This document shows positions 35,624-45,597 of a stretch of DNA of 64,000 bases, in pieces. Position numbers and translations under genes: made by a program. Under the pieces are notes generated by a model, which saw nothing but the letters and a program-made list of their open reading frames with translations, was not told where the DNA came from and did not search any database. Origin of the DNA: Lactiplantibacillus plantarum (GTDB lineage Bacteria; Bacillota; Bacilli; Lactobacillales; Lactobacillaceae); contig NZ_CP039121.1 in the NCBI RefSeq assembly GCF_014131735.1, forward strand, positions 1,612,001 to 1,676,000, in the 5' to 3' direction. Numbering within the stretch: the stretch's first letter is position 1; the number at the start of each line of letters is the position of its first letter.

Positions 35624-36376
35624 ATGCACAAATATAGCATTCAAGTGGGGGGCTACACGCAGTATTTTTTTAAGGTCATTCGGGATACTCCCGGGGTGTT
35701 AATTTACACGATCTGTTTGCCACTTGTCTTTTTAATCATGAATGTCAGTAGCGCTTTCTTTAAACCTTTATCGCTGACAACTTATACGGCTCAAGTCATG
35801 CCCTACATTGGTTGGATGATTTTTTCAAATTGTCTAACGACTGCCAGTAATGTAGCCATTCTTCGCGAGCAGGGTTATCTCAAACAATATCGAACCTTGG
35901 TGGTTAGCCCCGCAGTTTTTCTTGTCAGTCAAGCGCTGGTCAGCTTGGGTATAATTTTGATGACTTTATTGTTGGTGGCCCTGTTGAGCGCGATTACTTT
36001 CAAGTTGGCCTTTTTATCGTTGCTAGGTCGCTTATGGTTGACCGTGTTGCTTACGTATCTACCAGTCACTTGTTTTGGCTTACCCTTGATTGCCTTGGCA
36101 CTCCGACGTAAAACTGTCGATATGATTGGAAATGCACTGGCGATGATTATCGTCGTGGGTACCTTTATGTTAAGTAACATGCTGACAGTGTCTGCCAATA
36201 ACCCATTACTCAACCTGGTTAGTCCCATTTACTTAGTTACCAATGTTTTTGCGATGATCAGCGTGGGCCCCGTCAGCCACTTTATGACGACTTATCTTCT
36301 GAGTCTGATTGTATTATTGGTTATCGGCGGATTTAGCTATCGGCACATTAAGATTCTGCCAACGGAGGGCTTATAA
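35624..36376 (+). CDS. ABC-2 type transporter permease
   Basis: A roughly 250-residue membrane protein with six hydrophobic segments, the ABC2_membrane type found in small efflux or lipid exporters. Several starts are possible (GTG 35615, ATG 35618, GTG 35621, ATG 35624); the AAAGGAG at 35607-35613 suits the last two best. It overlaps the following ATPase gene (stop TAA, start ATG sharing one base), so the two subunits are coupled. The substrate is unknown. Confidence 0.82.
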   Translation: MHKYSIQVGGYTQYFFKVIRDTPGVLIYTICLPLVFLIMNVSSAFFKPLSLTTYTAQVMPYIGWMIFSNCLTTASNVAILREQGYLKQYRTLVVSPAVFLVSQALVSLGIILMTLLLVALLSAITFKLAFLSLLGRLWLTVLLTYLPVTCFGLPLIALALRRKTVDMIGNALAMIIVVGTFMLSNMLTVSANNPLLNLVSPIYLVTNVFAMISVGPVSHFMTTYLLSLIVLLVIGGFSYRHIKILPTEGL

Positions 36377-37053
36377 TGATGCGTGTTGAGCACTTAGCAT
36401 ATTACTTTTCAAGAAATGGGCAACCGTTCTTCAAGGACGTGAGTTTTCAATTAAAAAGTCCCGGTGTCAATTTTTTGATTGGTCAAAATGGCGCTGGAAA
36501 AACGACGCTGGCTGATATCATCACTGGTTTGCGGCCGGCACAAGGTGAATTAGACCTACCTAAAGCAGCCATTTATTTGAACCAACAACTCCCGTTACTG
36601 TCTTCAATTCGTGTGCGGGACGTTGCCCAACTGGTTTTGGGCATCGAGCACGGACGACTACGATTGACAACTGAACAGCTCCAACAACTTATTGATACCC
36701 AAGCTTATCAATTCTTGGCCCCGTTGTGGGATCAGCATTATGGTCAGCTTTCTGGGGGCCAACGCAAATTAGTTCAGTTATTGCTGTTCTTACAAGTTGA
36801 TCGCGAATTGATTGTTTTGGATGAACCAACAGCAGCGGTCGATCGGGAAAACGTGCAGTTGTTGTTTCAGGTCATGCAAGCCCATCCTGAGCGAACCTAC
36901 TTGATGATTACACATGACGTTCGCGACCTTCATGCTTTTACAGATTACCAAGTGCTGTGGCTCAATGATCGGCAGGTGACGACACTGTCCAAGCGAACGT
37001 TTGAAGCTGCGAGCGCGCAAGCTGACTTTGTTGCGCTCTTCAAAACGCAGTAA
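36376..37053 (+). CDS. ABC transporter ATP-binding protein
   Basis: A 225-residue ATPase partner of the preceding permease. Walker A IGQNGAGKTTLAD, Q-loop in YLNQQLPLL, signature LSGGQRKLVQLLL (a slight variant), Walker B LIVLDEPTAAVD and H-loop MITHDVRD. A second ATG follows at 36379. The transcript ends at the hairpin at 37153. Confidence 0.88.
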   Translation: MMRVEHLAYYFSRNGQPFFKDVSFQLKSPGVNFLIGQNGAGKTTLADIITGLRPAQGELDLPKAAIYLNQQLPLLSSIRVRDVAQLVLGIEHGRLRLTTEQLQQLIDTQAYQFLAPLWDQHYGQLSGGQRKLVQLLLFLQVDRELIVLDEPTAAVDRENVQLLFQVMQAHPERTYLMITHDVRDLHAFTDYQVLWLNDRQVTTLSKRTFEAASAQADFVALFKTQ

Positions 37054-37152
37054 TATAACAGTAATGGCTCTTGCGCCGCAATGGCGACACTTATTTTGAG
37101 TCCTTTGGCGCTCAAGTTGGCCTCGCTGGCAAGTCTCATAAAATGACACTAA

Positions 37153-37186
37153 AAAACGGTACTCAGATTAGTTTGAGTACCGTTTT
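37153..37186. terminator. Bidirectional terminator
   Basis: AAAACGGTACTCA pairs with TGAGTACCGTTTT, with A- and T-tracts on either side. It serves the ABC pair and the convergent minus-strand membrane gene. Confidence 0.85.
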
Positions 37187-37207
37187 GCGTATTATTGGTG
37201 AGCGTAC

Positions 37208-38287
37208 CTAGCCAAAGTAATAAATATAACCGATGATCAATGCCCAGATAACGATCCATAAAATACTGAATGCCAACTTGAAGTAATACAAATGAAAACG
37301 AAAACGACGGAAGCGGTCGCTACCGGCCAATTTGAACGTCAAGGTCTTGTTATCTAATAATTGCAAGTAATCATAGAAACGGGGAAGCCACACACCGCCC
37401 GCTGTTAACACGATTAACAATCCGATGATGGCAAACGCCGCTGCGGGGTAAACGATACTGGTATCGACCGTAAAGGCCGGTGCAAGAATGTTGGCATATA
37501 ACAACCATAAAGCATACAACCCCAACGCGTAACCAATAATCCGAACAACATTAACGATAATTAGCCGTGACTTTAAGTCCGGTTGTTGTTGCATGAGTGC
37601 CTGATTCGCATGATAATGCTGGGTGCCAAAGCGCCCGCTGACCGGAATCAAGTATCGGTTTTGATGTAAGTATGGCAGTTGTGCTAACAGCGTGATCAAT
37701 GCCACAACTGGTACGGCGATTGCCACCACCATTAGTAGGTACTCAATAGTGACCATGGGAACGGTGCTGACCCGGTAGGCCCAACTAATCCAACCAATCA
37801 GGATGAAGACGTCTAATGCCAAAACCAACCAAATCTGAAAGCGACGATAGTGTTCAAACGTGGCGGTATCGGCTAGCTGCCAATGATGGTCTTGAGTTGA
37901 GTGACCAATCAAGTAATCATAACTTTGCGTCGGCCACACTAAGGCGGGAATCATTAGCAAGATAATGCCAACGATCATTAAGGCGATGCTTGTGACAACA
38001 CTCCGAATCGGAAAAATCAACAGGGTTAATTTTGCGCTGACCAAGTAGCAACTGACTAGTAAACTGATAACACCGAGCCACCAGCAAGCTGCCATTCCAT
38101 AATATAACCATTTCAATCGTGGTGCTTGATCGGTCACGTGTTGCCGCACTTGATGTTGCAATTGGAGCTGTGCGCGCGGCGCCAGGGTTTTAGCTGGCTG
38201 GATGACCGGATGCTGAAGATTGTGGTATTCCAACCAACCCATGAGTCCTAACAATAAAACTAAAAGAATCCAAACAATAACTAACAT
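37208..38287 (-). CDS. Multi-pass membrane protein of unknown function
   Basis: A 359-residue protein with about nine to ten hydrophobic segments and a long hydrophilic loop at about residues 25-60. I do not recognise the family. A conserved-looking segment NRYLIPVSGRFGTQHYHANQAL in the middle, and LPRFYDYLQLLDNKTLTFKL near the end, could be used to search. Alone on the minus strand, ending at a shared terminator. Confidence 0.7.
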   Translation of the reverse strand: MLVIVWILLVLLLGLMGWLEYHNLQHPVIQPAKTLAPRAQLQLQHQVRQHVTDQAPRLKWLYYGMAACWWLGVISLLVSCYLVSAKLTLLIFPIRSVVTSIALMIVGIILLMIPALVWPTQSYDYLIGHSTQDHHWQLADTATFEHYRRFQIWLVLALDVFILIGWISWAYRVSTVPMVTIEYLLMVVAIAVPVVALITLLAQLPYLHQNRYLIPVSGRFGTQHYHANQALMQQQPDLKSRLIIVNVVRIIGYALGLYALWLLYANILAPAFTVDTSIVYPAAAFAIIGLLIVLTAGGVWLPRFYDYLQLLDNKTLTFKLAGSDRFRRFRFHLYYFKLAFSILWIVIWALIIGYIYYFG

Positions 38288-38543
38288 GGCAAAAGTCCTT
38301 TAAAACAATATAGTCGTGCATATTAATAAGTGTAAAACGAAAATATGGTCAAAATGTGACGATTATTTAAATCTTGTAACTTTTTTAATGGTCAGTTGAT
38401 TTAACGAAGCGGTTAAAAACCATTTTCTACTGATCAGTTGTGGACTAGACTATGCATGACTGATTGTAAAGCTGTGTTTTATCTGTAATAAAAAAGCATT
38501 TGGAACTACTTACGATGTCTGTCATTGTGGGAGGCAAGTAATC

Positions 38544-39338
38544 ATGAATCAATTAATGACGGAATTGGGACAAGTGTACTATCAGTACCGACCGGCGGGA
38601 CCACAACAGCCGACGTTGATGTGCTTACCGGCGTTTGGCTGGGACGCCACTGATTATAATTTTAAGCATTTAATGGCACGATTGCCAAGTCAGGTGGGAT
38701 TACTTGCCATCGACACGATTGGCGTGGGCCGTAGCATTCATAGTCAAATGGTGCGCACTGTCCCGCATATTTTAGCCAATCTTGAGGATGTGGTTCACCA
38801 TGAACACGTGAGCAACTTATTATTGGTGGGCCACAGTTTAGGCGCTAGTTACGCATTCTTATATGCCCAGCAGCACTTAGATAATGTTTGTGGCTTAGTT
38901 TTGCTTGAACCACCCTATGCCGCGATGGCACCACAACTTCTTGCAAACGTCCAATCTTTTATTGAAAACTATCCGCAACTAGTACAACAGCGACAAACTT
39001 TGACACTTCAGCAACTCTTAGCAGAAGTTAATCCTTTAAACCTACTGGCAGAACGTGTCGCCAATGCCCGTATTGATTTAGCAGCTTACGCGAACCCGAG
39101 TATTCTGACTGAAGCGCAATGCTTACCACAATTAGTAACGACGCTTCGAACCGCTGAAAAGCGGGTACTGACGCTGCCAATCCAAGTTTTAGTCACTGAC
39201 CAACGCTTGACGGCGTACCAACAATCACCGTGGTGCCAGCTTGGTCACCTAGTTCATGCACCAGGTCAGCATTATTTACACTGGACGAACGAAAATTTTG
39301 TCCGGCAACAACTATTGATTGCTCTGTCCCAGTCATAG
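38544..39338 (+). CDS. Alpha/beta hydrolase
   Basis: A 264-residue cytoplasmic hydrolase of the lipase/esterase fold. Oxyanion-hole region CLPAFGWDATDYNF, nucleophile elbow LLVGHSLGASYAFLY, acid probably in QVLVTDQRLT, and base in APGQHYLHWTN near the C-terminus. GGGAGG lies 9 bases before the ATG. The substrate is unknown. Confidence 0.82.
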   Translation: MNQLMTELGQVYYQYRPAGPQQPTLMCLPAFGWDATDYNFKHLMARLPSQVGLLAIDTIGVGRSIHSQMVRTVPHILANLEDVVHHEHVSNLLLVGHSLGASYAFLYAQQHLDNVCGLVLLEPPYAAMAPQLLANVQSFIENYPQLVQQRQTLTLQQLLAEVNPLNLLAERVANARIDLAAYANPSILTEAQCLPQLVTTLRTAEKRVLTLPIQVLVTDQRLTAYQQSPWCQLGHLVHAPGQHYLHWTNENFVRQQLLIALSQS

Positions 39339-39495
39339 GGGGCAAAGAGCCAGTCCACGGTATTAAATTAATCGCTGCAAAGCTAGTACTAGCAACATCT
39401 ACCAATGGTCTGACTTTAATCCAACTGAATCAGCCACCCGCAACAAATTCGAGTATGCTAAAATGAAAGCAGATTGGTTGTGGAGGCGTTGGAAA

Positions 39496-40602
39496 ATGCA
39501 AAAACAAGTAACGATTATTGGTAGTGGCATTGTTGGGGCGGTCACGGCGTACTATTTAAGCCAGAACCCTGACCTGAACGTCACGATTTATGATGAAGGT
39601 ATTGGTCAAGCGACTAAGAATTCAGCAGGGATTATTTCACCTTGGTTATCCAAACGTCGTAATCAGCGTTGGTATCAACTCGCTAAGGCCGGGGCTGCTT
39701 TGTATCCGGAAATTGTTGCGGACACGCAAATGGGCTATTCTGTTTATCAACAAGCAGGAACGATTGTGACTCGTGCCGATCCAGATGATCTGCAGGCGCT
39801 ATACGATTTAGCTCTAAAGCGCCGGCAAGCGGCACCCCAGATGGGAACGATTGAGAAATTAACTGCTGAAGAAGTCCAAGAACGGATCCCACTGCTAACG
39901 GCGCCCCAACCCGGTGTGTTTGTGAGTGGTGGTGCGCGGGTCGATGGCGATAAGTTTGCACATAATTTACTGAAATACGCTGAAAAGCGGAACCTGGTCC
40001 GTCATAAAGGTAAGGTACGTTTAGGTGACCAGGGCCAACTATTGACGGTTAATGGTCAGCAAAGCTATGACACGTTGATTTTAGCAGTCGGGGCGTGGCT
40101 AAAGCCGTTATTGTTGCCAATGAAGATTGTTGCGGATGTTCGGCCACAAAAAGGGCAGTTGATTGAAATGCAGCTACCTGAGACTTGGGCTGACGATGTT
40201 CCAGTGCTCATGCCTGAAGGTGAACGAGACTTTATTCCCTTTACGCGCAGCAAATTGGTCGTTGGGGCGACGCACGAAAATGATCAGGGCTACGATTTGC
40301 AGGTTTCAAGTCTGGTTGAAGATGATCTCTTTGCTAGCGGGCTCAAACTTGATGCCAACCTGACTAAGGATCAAATTACGCAGGTAAAAGTGGGTACGCG
40401 TGCCTACACGCGTGACTTTGCGCCGTTCTTCGGTCCAATTCCGGATAACCCACATATTTTGGTAGCTAGCGGGTTAGGTTCATCTGGTTTAACAACAGGA
40501 CCCATGATTGGTAAGCTGTTAGCCGATTATGTTCAAACTGGTGCTCATGACTGGGACCAGTATCAACGATCAATTGAAACTTATTTGGCCCCGGCTGATT
40601 AG
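39496..40602 (+). CDS. FAD-dependent oxidoreductase, DadA/glycine oxidase-like
   Basis: A roughly 368-residue flavoenzyme. The FAD-binding Rossmann motif VTIIGSGIVGAVTAYYLS is at the N-terminus, and the C-terminal FAD-contact region is ILVASGLGSSGLTTGPMIGKLLADY. The family oxidises D-amino acids, glycine or similar secondary amines. The start is ATG 39496 with GGAGG 9 bases upstream; the frame begins earlier at 39463 without a site. It ends overlapping the convergent RNase H-like gene by four bases. Confidence 0.88.
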   Translation: MQKQVTIIGSGIVGAVTAYYLSQNPDLNVTIYDEGIGQATKNSAGIISPWLSKRRNQRWYQLAKAGAALYPEIVADTQMGYSVYQQAGTIVTRADPDDLQALYDLALKRRQAAPQMGTIEKLTAEEVQERIPLLTAPQPGVFVSGGARVDGDKFAHNLLKYAEKRNLVRHKGKVRLGDQGQLLTVNGQQSYDTLILAVGAWLKPLLLPMKIVADVRPQKGQLIEMQLPETWADDVPVLMPEGERDFIPFTRSKLVVGATHENDQGYDLQVSSLVEDDLFASGLKLDANLTKDQITQVKVGTRAYTRDFAPFFGPIPDNPHILVASGLGSSGLTTGPMIGKLLADYVQTGAHDWDQYQRSIETYLAPAD

Positions 40603-40985
40603 TCACTAAGATGTAAGCCTTGTTGTGCTAATTGATGGGCGCCATGGTTATCACTTTCGGCAATCCACTGGGTGATTACTAATTGGCACTGGTCTTGCAG
40701 GTGCAGCAAAGTCGCCAGCTCGACACTGAAAGTTTTGCTGTAACCCTTGGCGACACTTTCGGCGACGATTTGACTATCCGTATAGAAAAAGACGCTGACT
40801 TGCGGACCATAAGAATCTAATAAAGTTTTAAAGCCAGCAATGGCGGCAAGAAATTCTGCGGTATGATTATCACTGTCTGGCAAGACCTGTTTGAATTGGT
40901 GTTGTTGGCCCTGATCAATAATTAAGATTCCCGCGGCACTGCGCTGATTATCGGGTGTGGTCGCGGCATCCGTATATAATTGCAT
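40599..40985 (-). CDS. RNase HI-like protein
   Basis: A 128-residue RNase H fold protein, predicted to cut RNA in RNA-DNA hybrids. Carboxylates fit the family: Asp6 in QLYTDAATT, Glu44 in HTAEFLAA, Asp70 in FYTDSQIVAE, and a C-terminal Asp in AESDNHGAHQLA. The start is the ATG at 40985 with GGAG 8 bases upstream; the frame extends to 41162 on paper but that overlaps the divergent EbsA gene. Small stand-alone versions like this are common in lactobacilli. Confidence 0.85.
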   Translation of the reverse strand: MQLYTDAATTPDNQRSAAGILIIDQGQQHQFKQVLPDSDNHTAEFLAAIAGFKTLLDSYGPQVSVFFYTDSQIVAESVAKGYSKTFSVELATLLHLQDQCQLVITQWIAESDNHGAHQLAQQGLHLSD

Positions 40986-41019
40986 CAAACTCACTCCAAT
41001 GTGAAAGGAATTTTGTACT

Positions 41020-41406
41020 GTGAATAACGATAAGCATACCTTTAAATACCAACCAATGCTAGCGTCAAGTGTTATCGTCTGGTCGTGGACGGCACTAGTA
41101 TTGATGGCGGGGATTATTTTGTGGCTAGAAATCTTGAAGTTTAAGTGGTGGTTACTCGTCATTGCGGCGCTCTTTATTGCCTTGGTCGCGATTCAAATCA
41201 GCTTGCGGCGCGTAACAATCAATCATAACCTCATTATTTTTAGCACGGTCTTGAACCATTCTTGGCTTGTGATTCCCCGTGATCAACTCGAATTGATCGT
41301 CCCGATACGCGGTGGGTTGAAAGTTCAAATCGATGGTAATCAATATCGGTTTTTGATGTTGAAAAAGGCGCGCAATCAGTTGATTGGCCTAGCAACTAGT
41401 CGATAG
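41020..41406 (+). CDS. EbsA-family membrane protein
   Basis: A 128-residue protein with two adjacent membrane helices (about residues 17-39 and 43-62) and a C-terminal hydrophilic domain with a PH-like beta pattern (HNLIIFSTVLNHSWLVIPRDQLELIVPI). It resembles EbsA proteins annotated as pore-forming in enterococci, though that activity is not demonstrated by sequence. The start is GTG at 41020 with AAAGGA about 10 bases upstream. It is divergent from the RNase H-like gene. Confidence 0.7.
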   Translation: MNNDKHTFKYQPMLASSVIVWSWTALVLMAGIILWLEILKFKWWLLVIAALFIALVAIQISLRRVTINHNLIIFSTVLNHSWLVIPRDQLELIVPIRGGLKVQIDGNQYRFLMLKKARNQLIGLATSR

Positions 41407-41458
41407 ATACGAATAAAAACAATGAATATACAAATAATGTTCATAATTTCAGGAAGAT

Positions 41459-41467
41459 TGTTATAAT
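41459..41467 (+). promoter_or_regulatory. Extended -10 promoter of fhs
   Basis: TGT then TATAAT (41462-41467), 33 bases upstream of the ATG. The -35 is weak (TGTTCA at 18 bases). Confidence 0.5.
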
Positions 41468-41499
41468 GGAGTAAGTAAAAACAGAAGGGCGGAGAATTG

Positions 41500-43155
41500 A
41501 TGAAGGATATTGAAATTGCACAGCAAGTGATACCAGAACCGATTACGGCGATTGCGGCTAAAGCGGGCTTGACGGTTGACCAGATCGACCAATATGGGAG
41601 CACGAAGGCTAAACTTAAATTACCGTTACCGGTTAAGAAAACTCAACGCAACCTTATTTTAGTAACGTCGATTAACCCGACGCCTGCTGGTGAGGGAAAG
41701 TCAACCGTGACTATTGGGTTAGGTGACGCGTTGACTAAGATTGGTAAGTCAACGATGATTGCATTGCGGGAACCTTCATTAGGACCAGTTATGGGGATGA
41801 AGGGTGGCGCCACTGGTGGCGGGTACTCACAAGTGATTCCAATGGAAGATATCAATTTGCACTTCACCGGCGACATGCATGCCCTGACGGCTGCGAACAA
41901 CACGCTCGCGGCCTTAATTGACAACCATATTCAACAAGGTAACCAGTTGGGTATCGATCAGCGTCGAATTCAATGGAAGCGCGCGTTGGATATTAATGAT
42001 CGGGCGCTCCGGCATACGGTGATTGGCCTTGGTGGTGCAACGTCGGGTGTACCTCGTGAAGATGGGTTTGACATTACCGTCGCGAGTGAACTGATGGCCA
42101 TTCTCTGTCTTTCAGAAAATATTGCGGACTTGAAACAACGTGTTAATCGAATTGTAATTGGCTACACACATGACCGTCAACCAGTGACAGTTGCTGATTT
42201 GAACGTCGGTGGCGCGATCACGTTACTTTTGAAAGACGCGTTACGTCCAAATTTAGTTCAAACCCTGGCGCATACCCCAGCACTCGTTCATGGTGGTCCG
42301 TTCGCCAATATCGCGCATGGTTGTAACAGTGTACTTGCCACGCAAGCTGGATTGAATCTAGCCGACTATACGGTAACCGAGGCGGGCTTCGGTGCTGATT
42401 TGGGTGGTCAGAAATTCATGGATATTAATGTGCCAGCGGTCGGACAAGCGCCCAATGCCGTGGTAATCGTGGCGACGATTCGGGCTTTAAAGTTACATGG
42501 TGGCGTGGCTTTGCAAGATTTGGCAACCGAAAATGTGGCGGCCTTGAAAGCCGGTGCGGCTAATTTAGGACATCATATCCATGCCATGCAACGTTATGGG
42601 GTGCCAGTCGTGGTGGCCATCAACGAATTTACGGCCGATACTGACGCCGAAATCCATGCCGTCAAAGACTATTGTGCCGATCTTGGAGTCGATGCAGTCT
42701 TGGCTGATGTCTGGGGTCGTGGGGGTGACGGGGCAACCGACTTAGCTGCCGCAGTGGTTGATTTATGTGCTCAGCCAAGTCATTTTCAACCGTTATCACC
42801 AGCGGATGCGGATCTTAAGACGAAAATCAACGATATTGTCACTAAGACGTATGGTGGAGCCAATGTCGAATATTCAGCGAAAGCTCAGCGCCAATTGAGA
42901 ACGTTTGCTAAGCAAGGGTGGGATCATTTGCCAGTCTGCATGGCGAAGACGCAATACTCATTGAGCGATGATCCCAAACGTCTCGGAGCACCAACCGGAT
43001 TTACAATTAATGTTCGTGAATTTGTGCCGAAGTTAGGTGCGGGTTTCATTGTCGCTTTGACCGGGAACGTGTTGACGATGCCAGGACTGCCAAAACATCC
43101 GGCCGCACTCGATATGGACATTAGTGATGATGGAAAAATCTCAGGTTTGTTCTAA
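41500..43155 (+). CDS. fhs: Formate-tetrahydrofolate ligase
   Basis: ATP-dependent enzyme that makes 10-formyl-tetrahydrofolate from formate for purine and formyl-methionine synthesis. The P-loop [20 protein letters not shown] is near residue 64. Other signatures are [20 protein letters not shown], the long [16 protein letters not shown] segment, and the C-terminal [17 protein letters not shown]. The ATG at 41500 is preferred; a TTG just before it overlaps no better site. Length about 551, standard. It ends at a weak terminator. Confidence 0.97.
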   Translation: MKDIEIAQQVIPEPITAIAAKAGLTVDQIDQYGSTKAKLKLPLPVKKTQRNLILVTSINPTPAGEGKSTVTIGLGDALTKIGKSTMIALREPSLGPVMGMKGGATGGGYSQVIPMEDINLHFTGDMHALTAANNTLAALIDNHIQQGNQLGIDQRRIQWKRALDINDRALRHTVIGLGGATSGVPREDGFDITVASELMAILCLSENIADLKQRVNRIVIGYTHDRQPVTVADLNVGGAITLLLKDALRPNLVQTLAHTPALVHGGPFANIAHGCNSVLATQAGLNLADYTVTEAGFGADLGGQKFMDINVPAVGQAPNAVVIVATIRALKLHGGVALQDLATENVAALKAGAANLGHHIHAMQRYGVPVVVAINEFTADTDAEIHAVKDYCADLGVDAVLADVWGRGGDGATDLAAAVVDLCAQPSHFQPLSPADADLKTKINDIVTKTYGGANVEYSAKAQRQLRTFAKQGWDHLPVCMAKTQYSLSDDPKRLGAPTGFTINVREFVPKLGAGFIVALTGNVLTMPGLPKHPAALDMDISDDGKISGLF

Positions 43156-43196
43156 AGCTTGACCGATAAGTCGATGCCAGTGGGGGTCGGCTTTTT
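43155..43196 (+). terminator. Terminator after fhs
   Basis: AGCTTGACC pairs imperfectly with GGTCGGCT, followed by TTTTT. Confidence 0.6.
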
Positions 43197-43445
43197 ATTT
43201 GCGCTGTTTTTGGAAGACTGCGACAGCGAATCAATCACACACGTTTAATTTGTGAGCTACCGATGATGACTAACTCGCTTAGCAGTTGAGCGGTGCAACC
43301 AATCATCAGGCTCGTTGCTTCAACTGGGGGATGGTTAACCAGGTGCCGATGCTTTTGGGAGGATACTCGAAAGGTGCTTAGTTATTAAGTCTGCAATAAA
43401 AACCGCGCTTTTCCTGCCGGAGTTTCGTACAAGGACGACGTCTTT

Positions 43446-43454
43446 TGGTATAAT
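43446..43454 (+). promoter_or_regulatory. Extended -10 promoter of lspA
   Basis: TGG then TATAAT (43449-43454), 33 bases before lspA. The stretch 43197-43445 between the fhs terminator and this promoter shows nothing else. This may be the only promoter for lspA-rluD-pyrR-carA-carB. Confidence 0.55.
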
Positions 43455-43487
43455 TAAACACAGCTTAGCGAAATGTGAGGACAGAAT

Positions 43488-43937
43488 ATGTGGATCTATT
43501 TAATTTTAATGGTAGCGCTGGTCATTATTGACCAAGTTATCAAAGCAGCGATTGTGAGTCATATTGCGTTGGGTGCCAGTACGAGTATTGTTACCGGGTT
43601 ATTATCACTCACAAATTTACATAATAACGGGGCTGCTTGGAGTATCTTAGAAGGCAAGATGTGGTTCTTCTACTTGATTTCAGTGATTGCCTTGATCGTG
43701 ATGGGCTACTTGCTGTGGCGCTTACGTGGCAAATGGCTATATGAGGTTGGTATTTCACTGATGATTGCGGGAACTTTGGGGAATTTCATTGACCGGTTAC
43801 GTATTGGGTACGTCGTCGATATGTTCCAACTTGATTTTATTAATTTTCCAATTTTTAACTTTGCGGATTCATGTTTAACCGTGGGCGTCATTTTTATCTT
43901 GATCGGCGTGCTGCGGGATGATAGTTTTGAAAAATAA
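43488..43937 (+). CDS. lspA: Lipoprotein signal peptidase (signal peptidase II)
   Basis: Aspartyl protease of the membrane that removes signal peptides from prolipoproteins. Four membrane helices. The catalytic Asp pair is in GNFIDRLRIGYVVDMF and NFADS, with the N-terminal IDQVIKAAIV and NNGAAWSI motifs. The length, 149, is normal. GTGAGGA precedes the ATG. The order lspA-rluD-pyrR is the ancestral Firmicute arrangement seen in Bacillus. Confidence 0.96.
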   Translation: MWIYLILMVALVIIDQVIKAAIVSHIALGASTSIVTGLLSLTNLHNNGAAWSILEGKMWFFYLISVIALIVMGYLLWRLRGKWLYEVGISLMIAGTLGNFIDRLRIGYVVDMFQLDFINFPIFNFADSCLTVGVIFILIGVLRDDSFEK

Positions 43938-43956
43938 GTTACAGGGAGCTGATAAC

Positions 43957-44880
43957 GTGGCAGGAGCGACCACGGAACAACAATTCATGATTACTGACCA
44001 AACAGGGCGCTTGGATAAAGTGTTAGCGGCACTACAGTCGGTCTGGACGCGGTCGCAAGTTGATAAGCTGATCAAAACGGATCAGGTGACGGTCAATGGT
44101 CAGCTCGAGGCGAGCAAGTATCACGTCAAACCAGGTGACGAAATTGTCGTTGCCGCACAGACGGTTCAACAAACAACGATTGAGCCAGAAAACATTCCAT
44201 TAGACATTGTTTATGAAGACGATGACGTCTTGGTTGTCAATAAACCTCAGGGGATGGTCGTGCATCCAGCCCCTGGGCACCCTAACCATACCTTGGTGAA
44301 TGCCTTGCTGTATCATAGTCCGTTGTCGACGATCAACGGTGAATTTCGGCCAGGGATCGTTCATCGCATCGATAAAGATACATCCGGATTATTGATGGTC
44401 GCAAAAAATGACCGGGCTCACCAATCGTTGGCGGCCCAGCTGAAGGCGAAAACTAACTTGCGAGAATACGTCGCACTCGTTCACGGAGTGATTAAAGAGG
44501 ATACGGGGACAATTAATGCGCCACTTGGTCGGTCACCGAAGGATCGCAAAAAGCAAGCCATCATTAAGACCGGGCGACCAGCAGTCACCCATTTTAAAGT
44601 ACTGAAACGTTATCAGCACTATACTTTGATTAGTTGCCGGCTGGAGACTGGCCGTACGCATCAAATCCGCGTTCATTTACAATCTATTGGACATCCGCTG
44701 GTGGGCGATCCCCTGTACGGCCCCAAAAAGACGATTAAGGGGCACGGTCAATTTTTACACGCCAAGTTATTGGGATTCAAGCACCCCGTAACGGGAGACT
44801 TGTTGACCTTTGAGGCACCACTACCACCGATCTTTACAACAACCTTGGCTAAGCTTGACAAAACCGATGGGAATCATTAA
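43957..44880 (+). CDS. rluD: Ribosomal large subunit pseudouridine synthase, RluD family
   Basis: Makes pseudouridines in 23S rRNA. An N-terminal S4 RNA-binding domain (about residues 15-75, LDKVLAALQSVWTRSQVDKLI) precedes the catalytic domain with HRIDKDTSGLLMVAKN, where the Asp is the catalytic residue, and ETGRTHQIRVHL. The start is a GTG at 43957 with GGGAG 8 bases upstream; the frame from 43918 overlaps lspA. About 307 residues. Confidence 0.93.
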   Translation: MAGATTEQQFMITDQTGRLDKVLAALQSVWTRSQVDKLIKTDQVTVNGQLEASKYHVKPGDEIVVAAQTVQQTTIEPENIPLDIVYEDDDVLVVNKPQGMVVHPAPGHPNHTLVNALLYHSPLSTINGEFRPGIVHRIDKDTSGLLMVAKNDRAHQSLAAQLKAKTNLREYVALVHGVIKEDTGTINAPLGRSPKDRKKQAIIKTGRPAVTHFKVLKRYQHYTLISCRLETGRTHQIRVHLQSIGHPLVGDPLYGPKKTIKGHGQFLHAKLLGFKHPVTGDLLTFEAPLPPIFTTTLAKLDKTDGNH

Positions 44881-44898
44881 TCTAACAGTAATGAGCGT

Positions 44899-45563
<665 letters not shown>

Positions 45564-45597
45564 TACGACAAAGTCAAACAGATGAGAAGGGATCGCA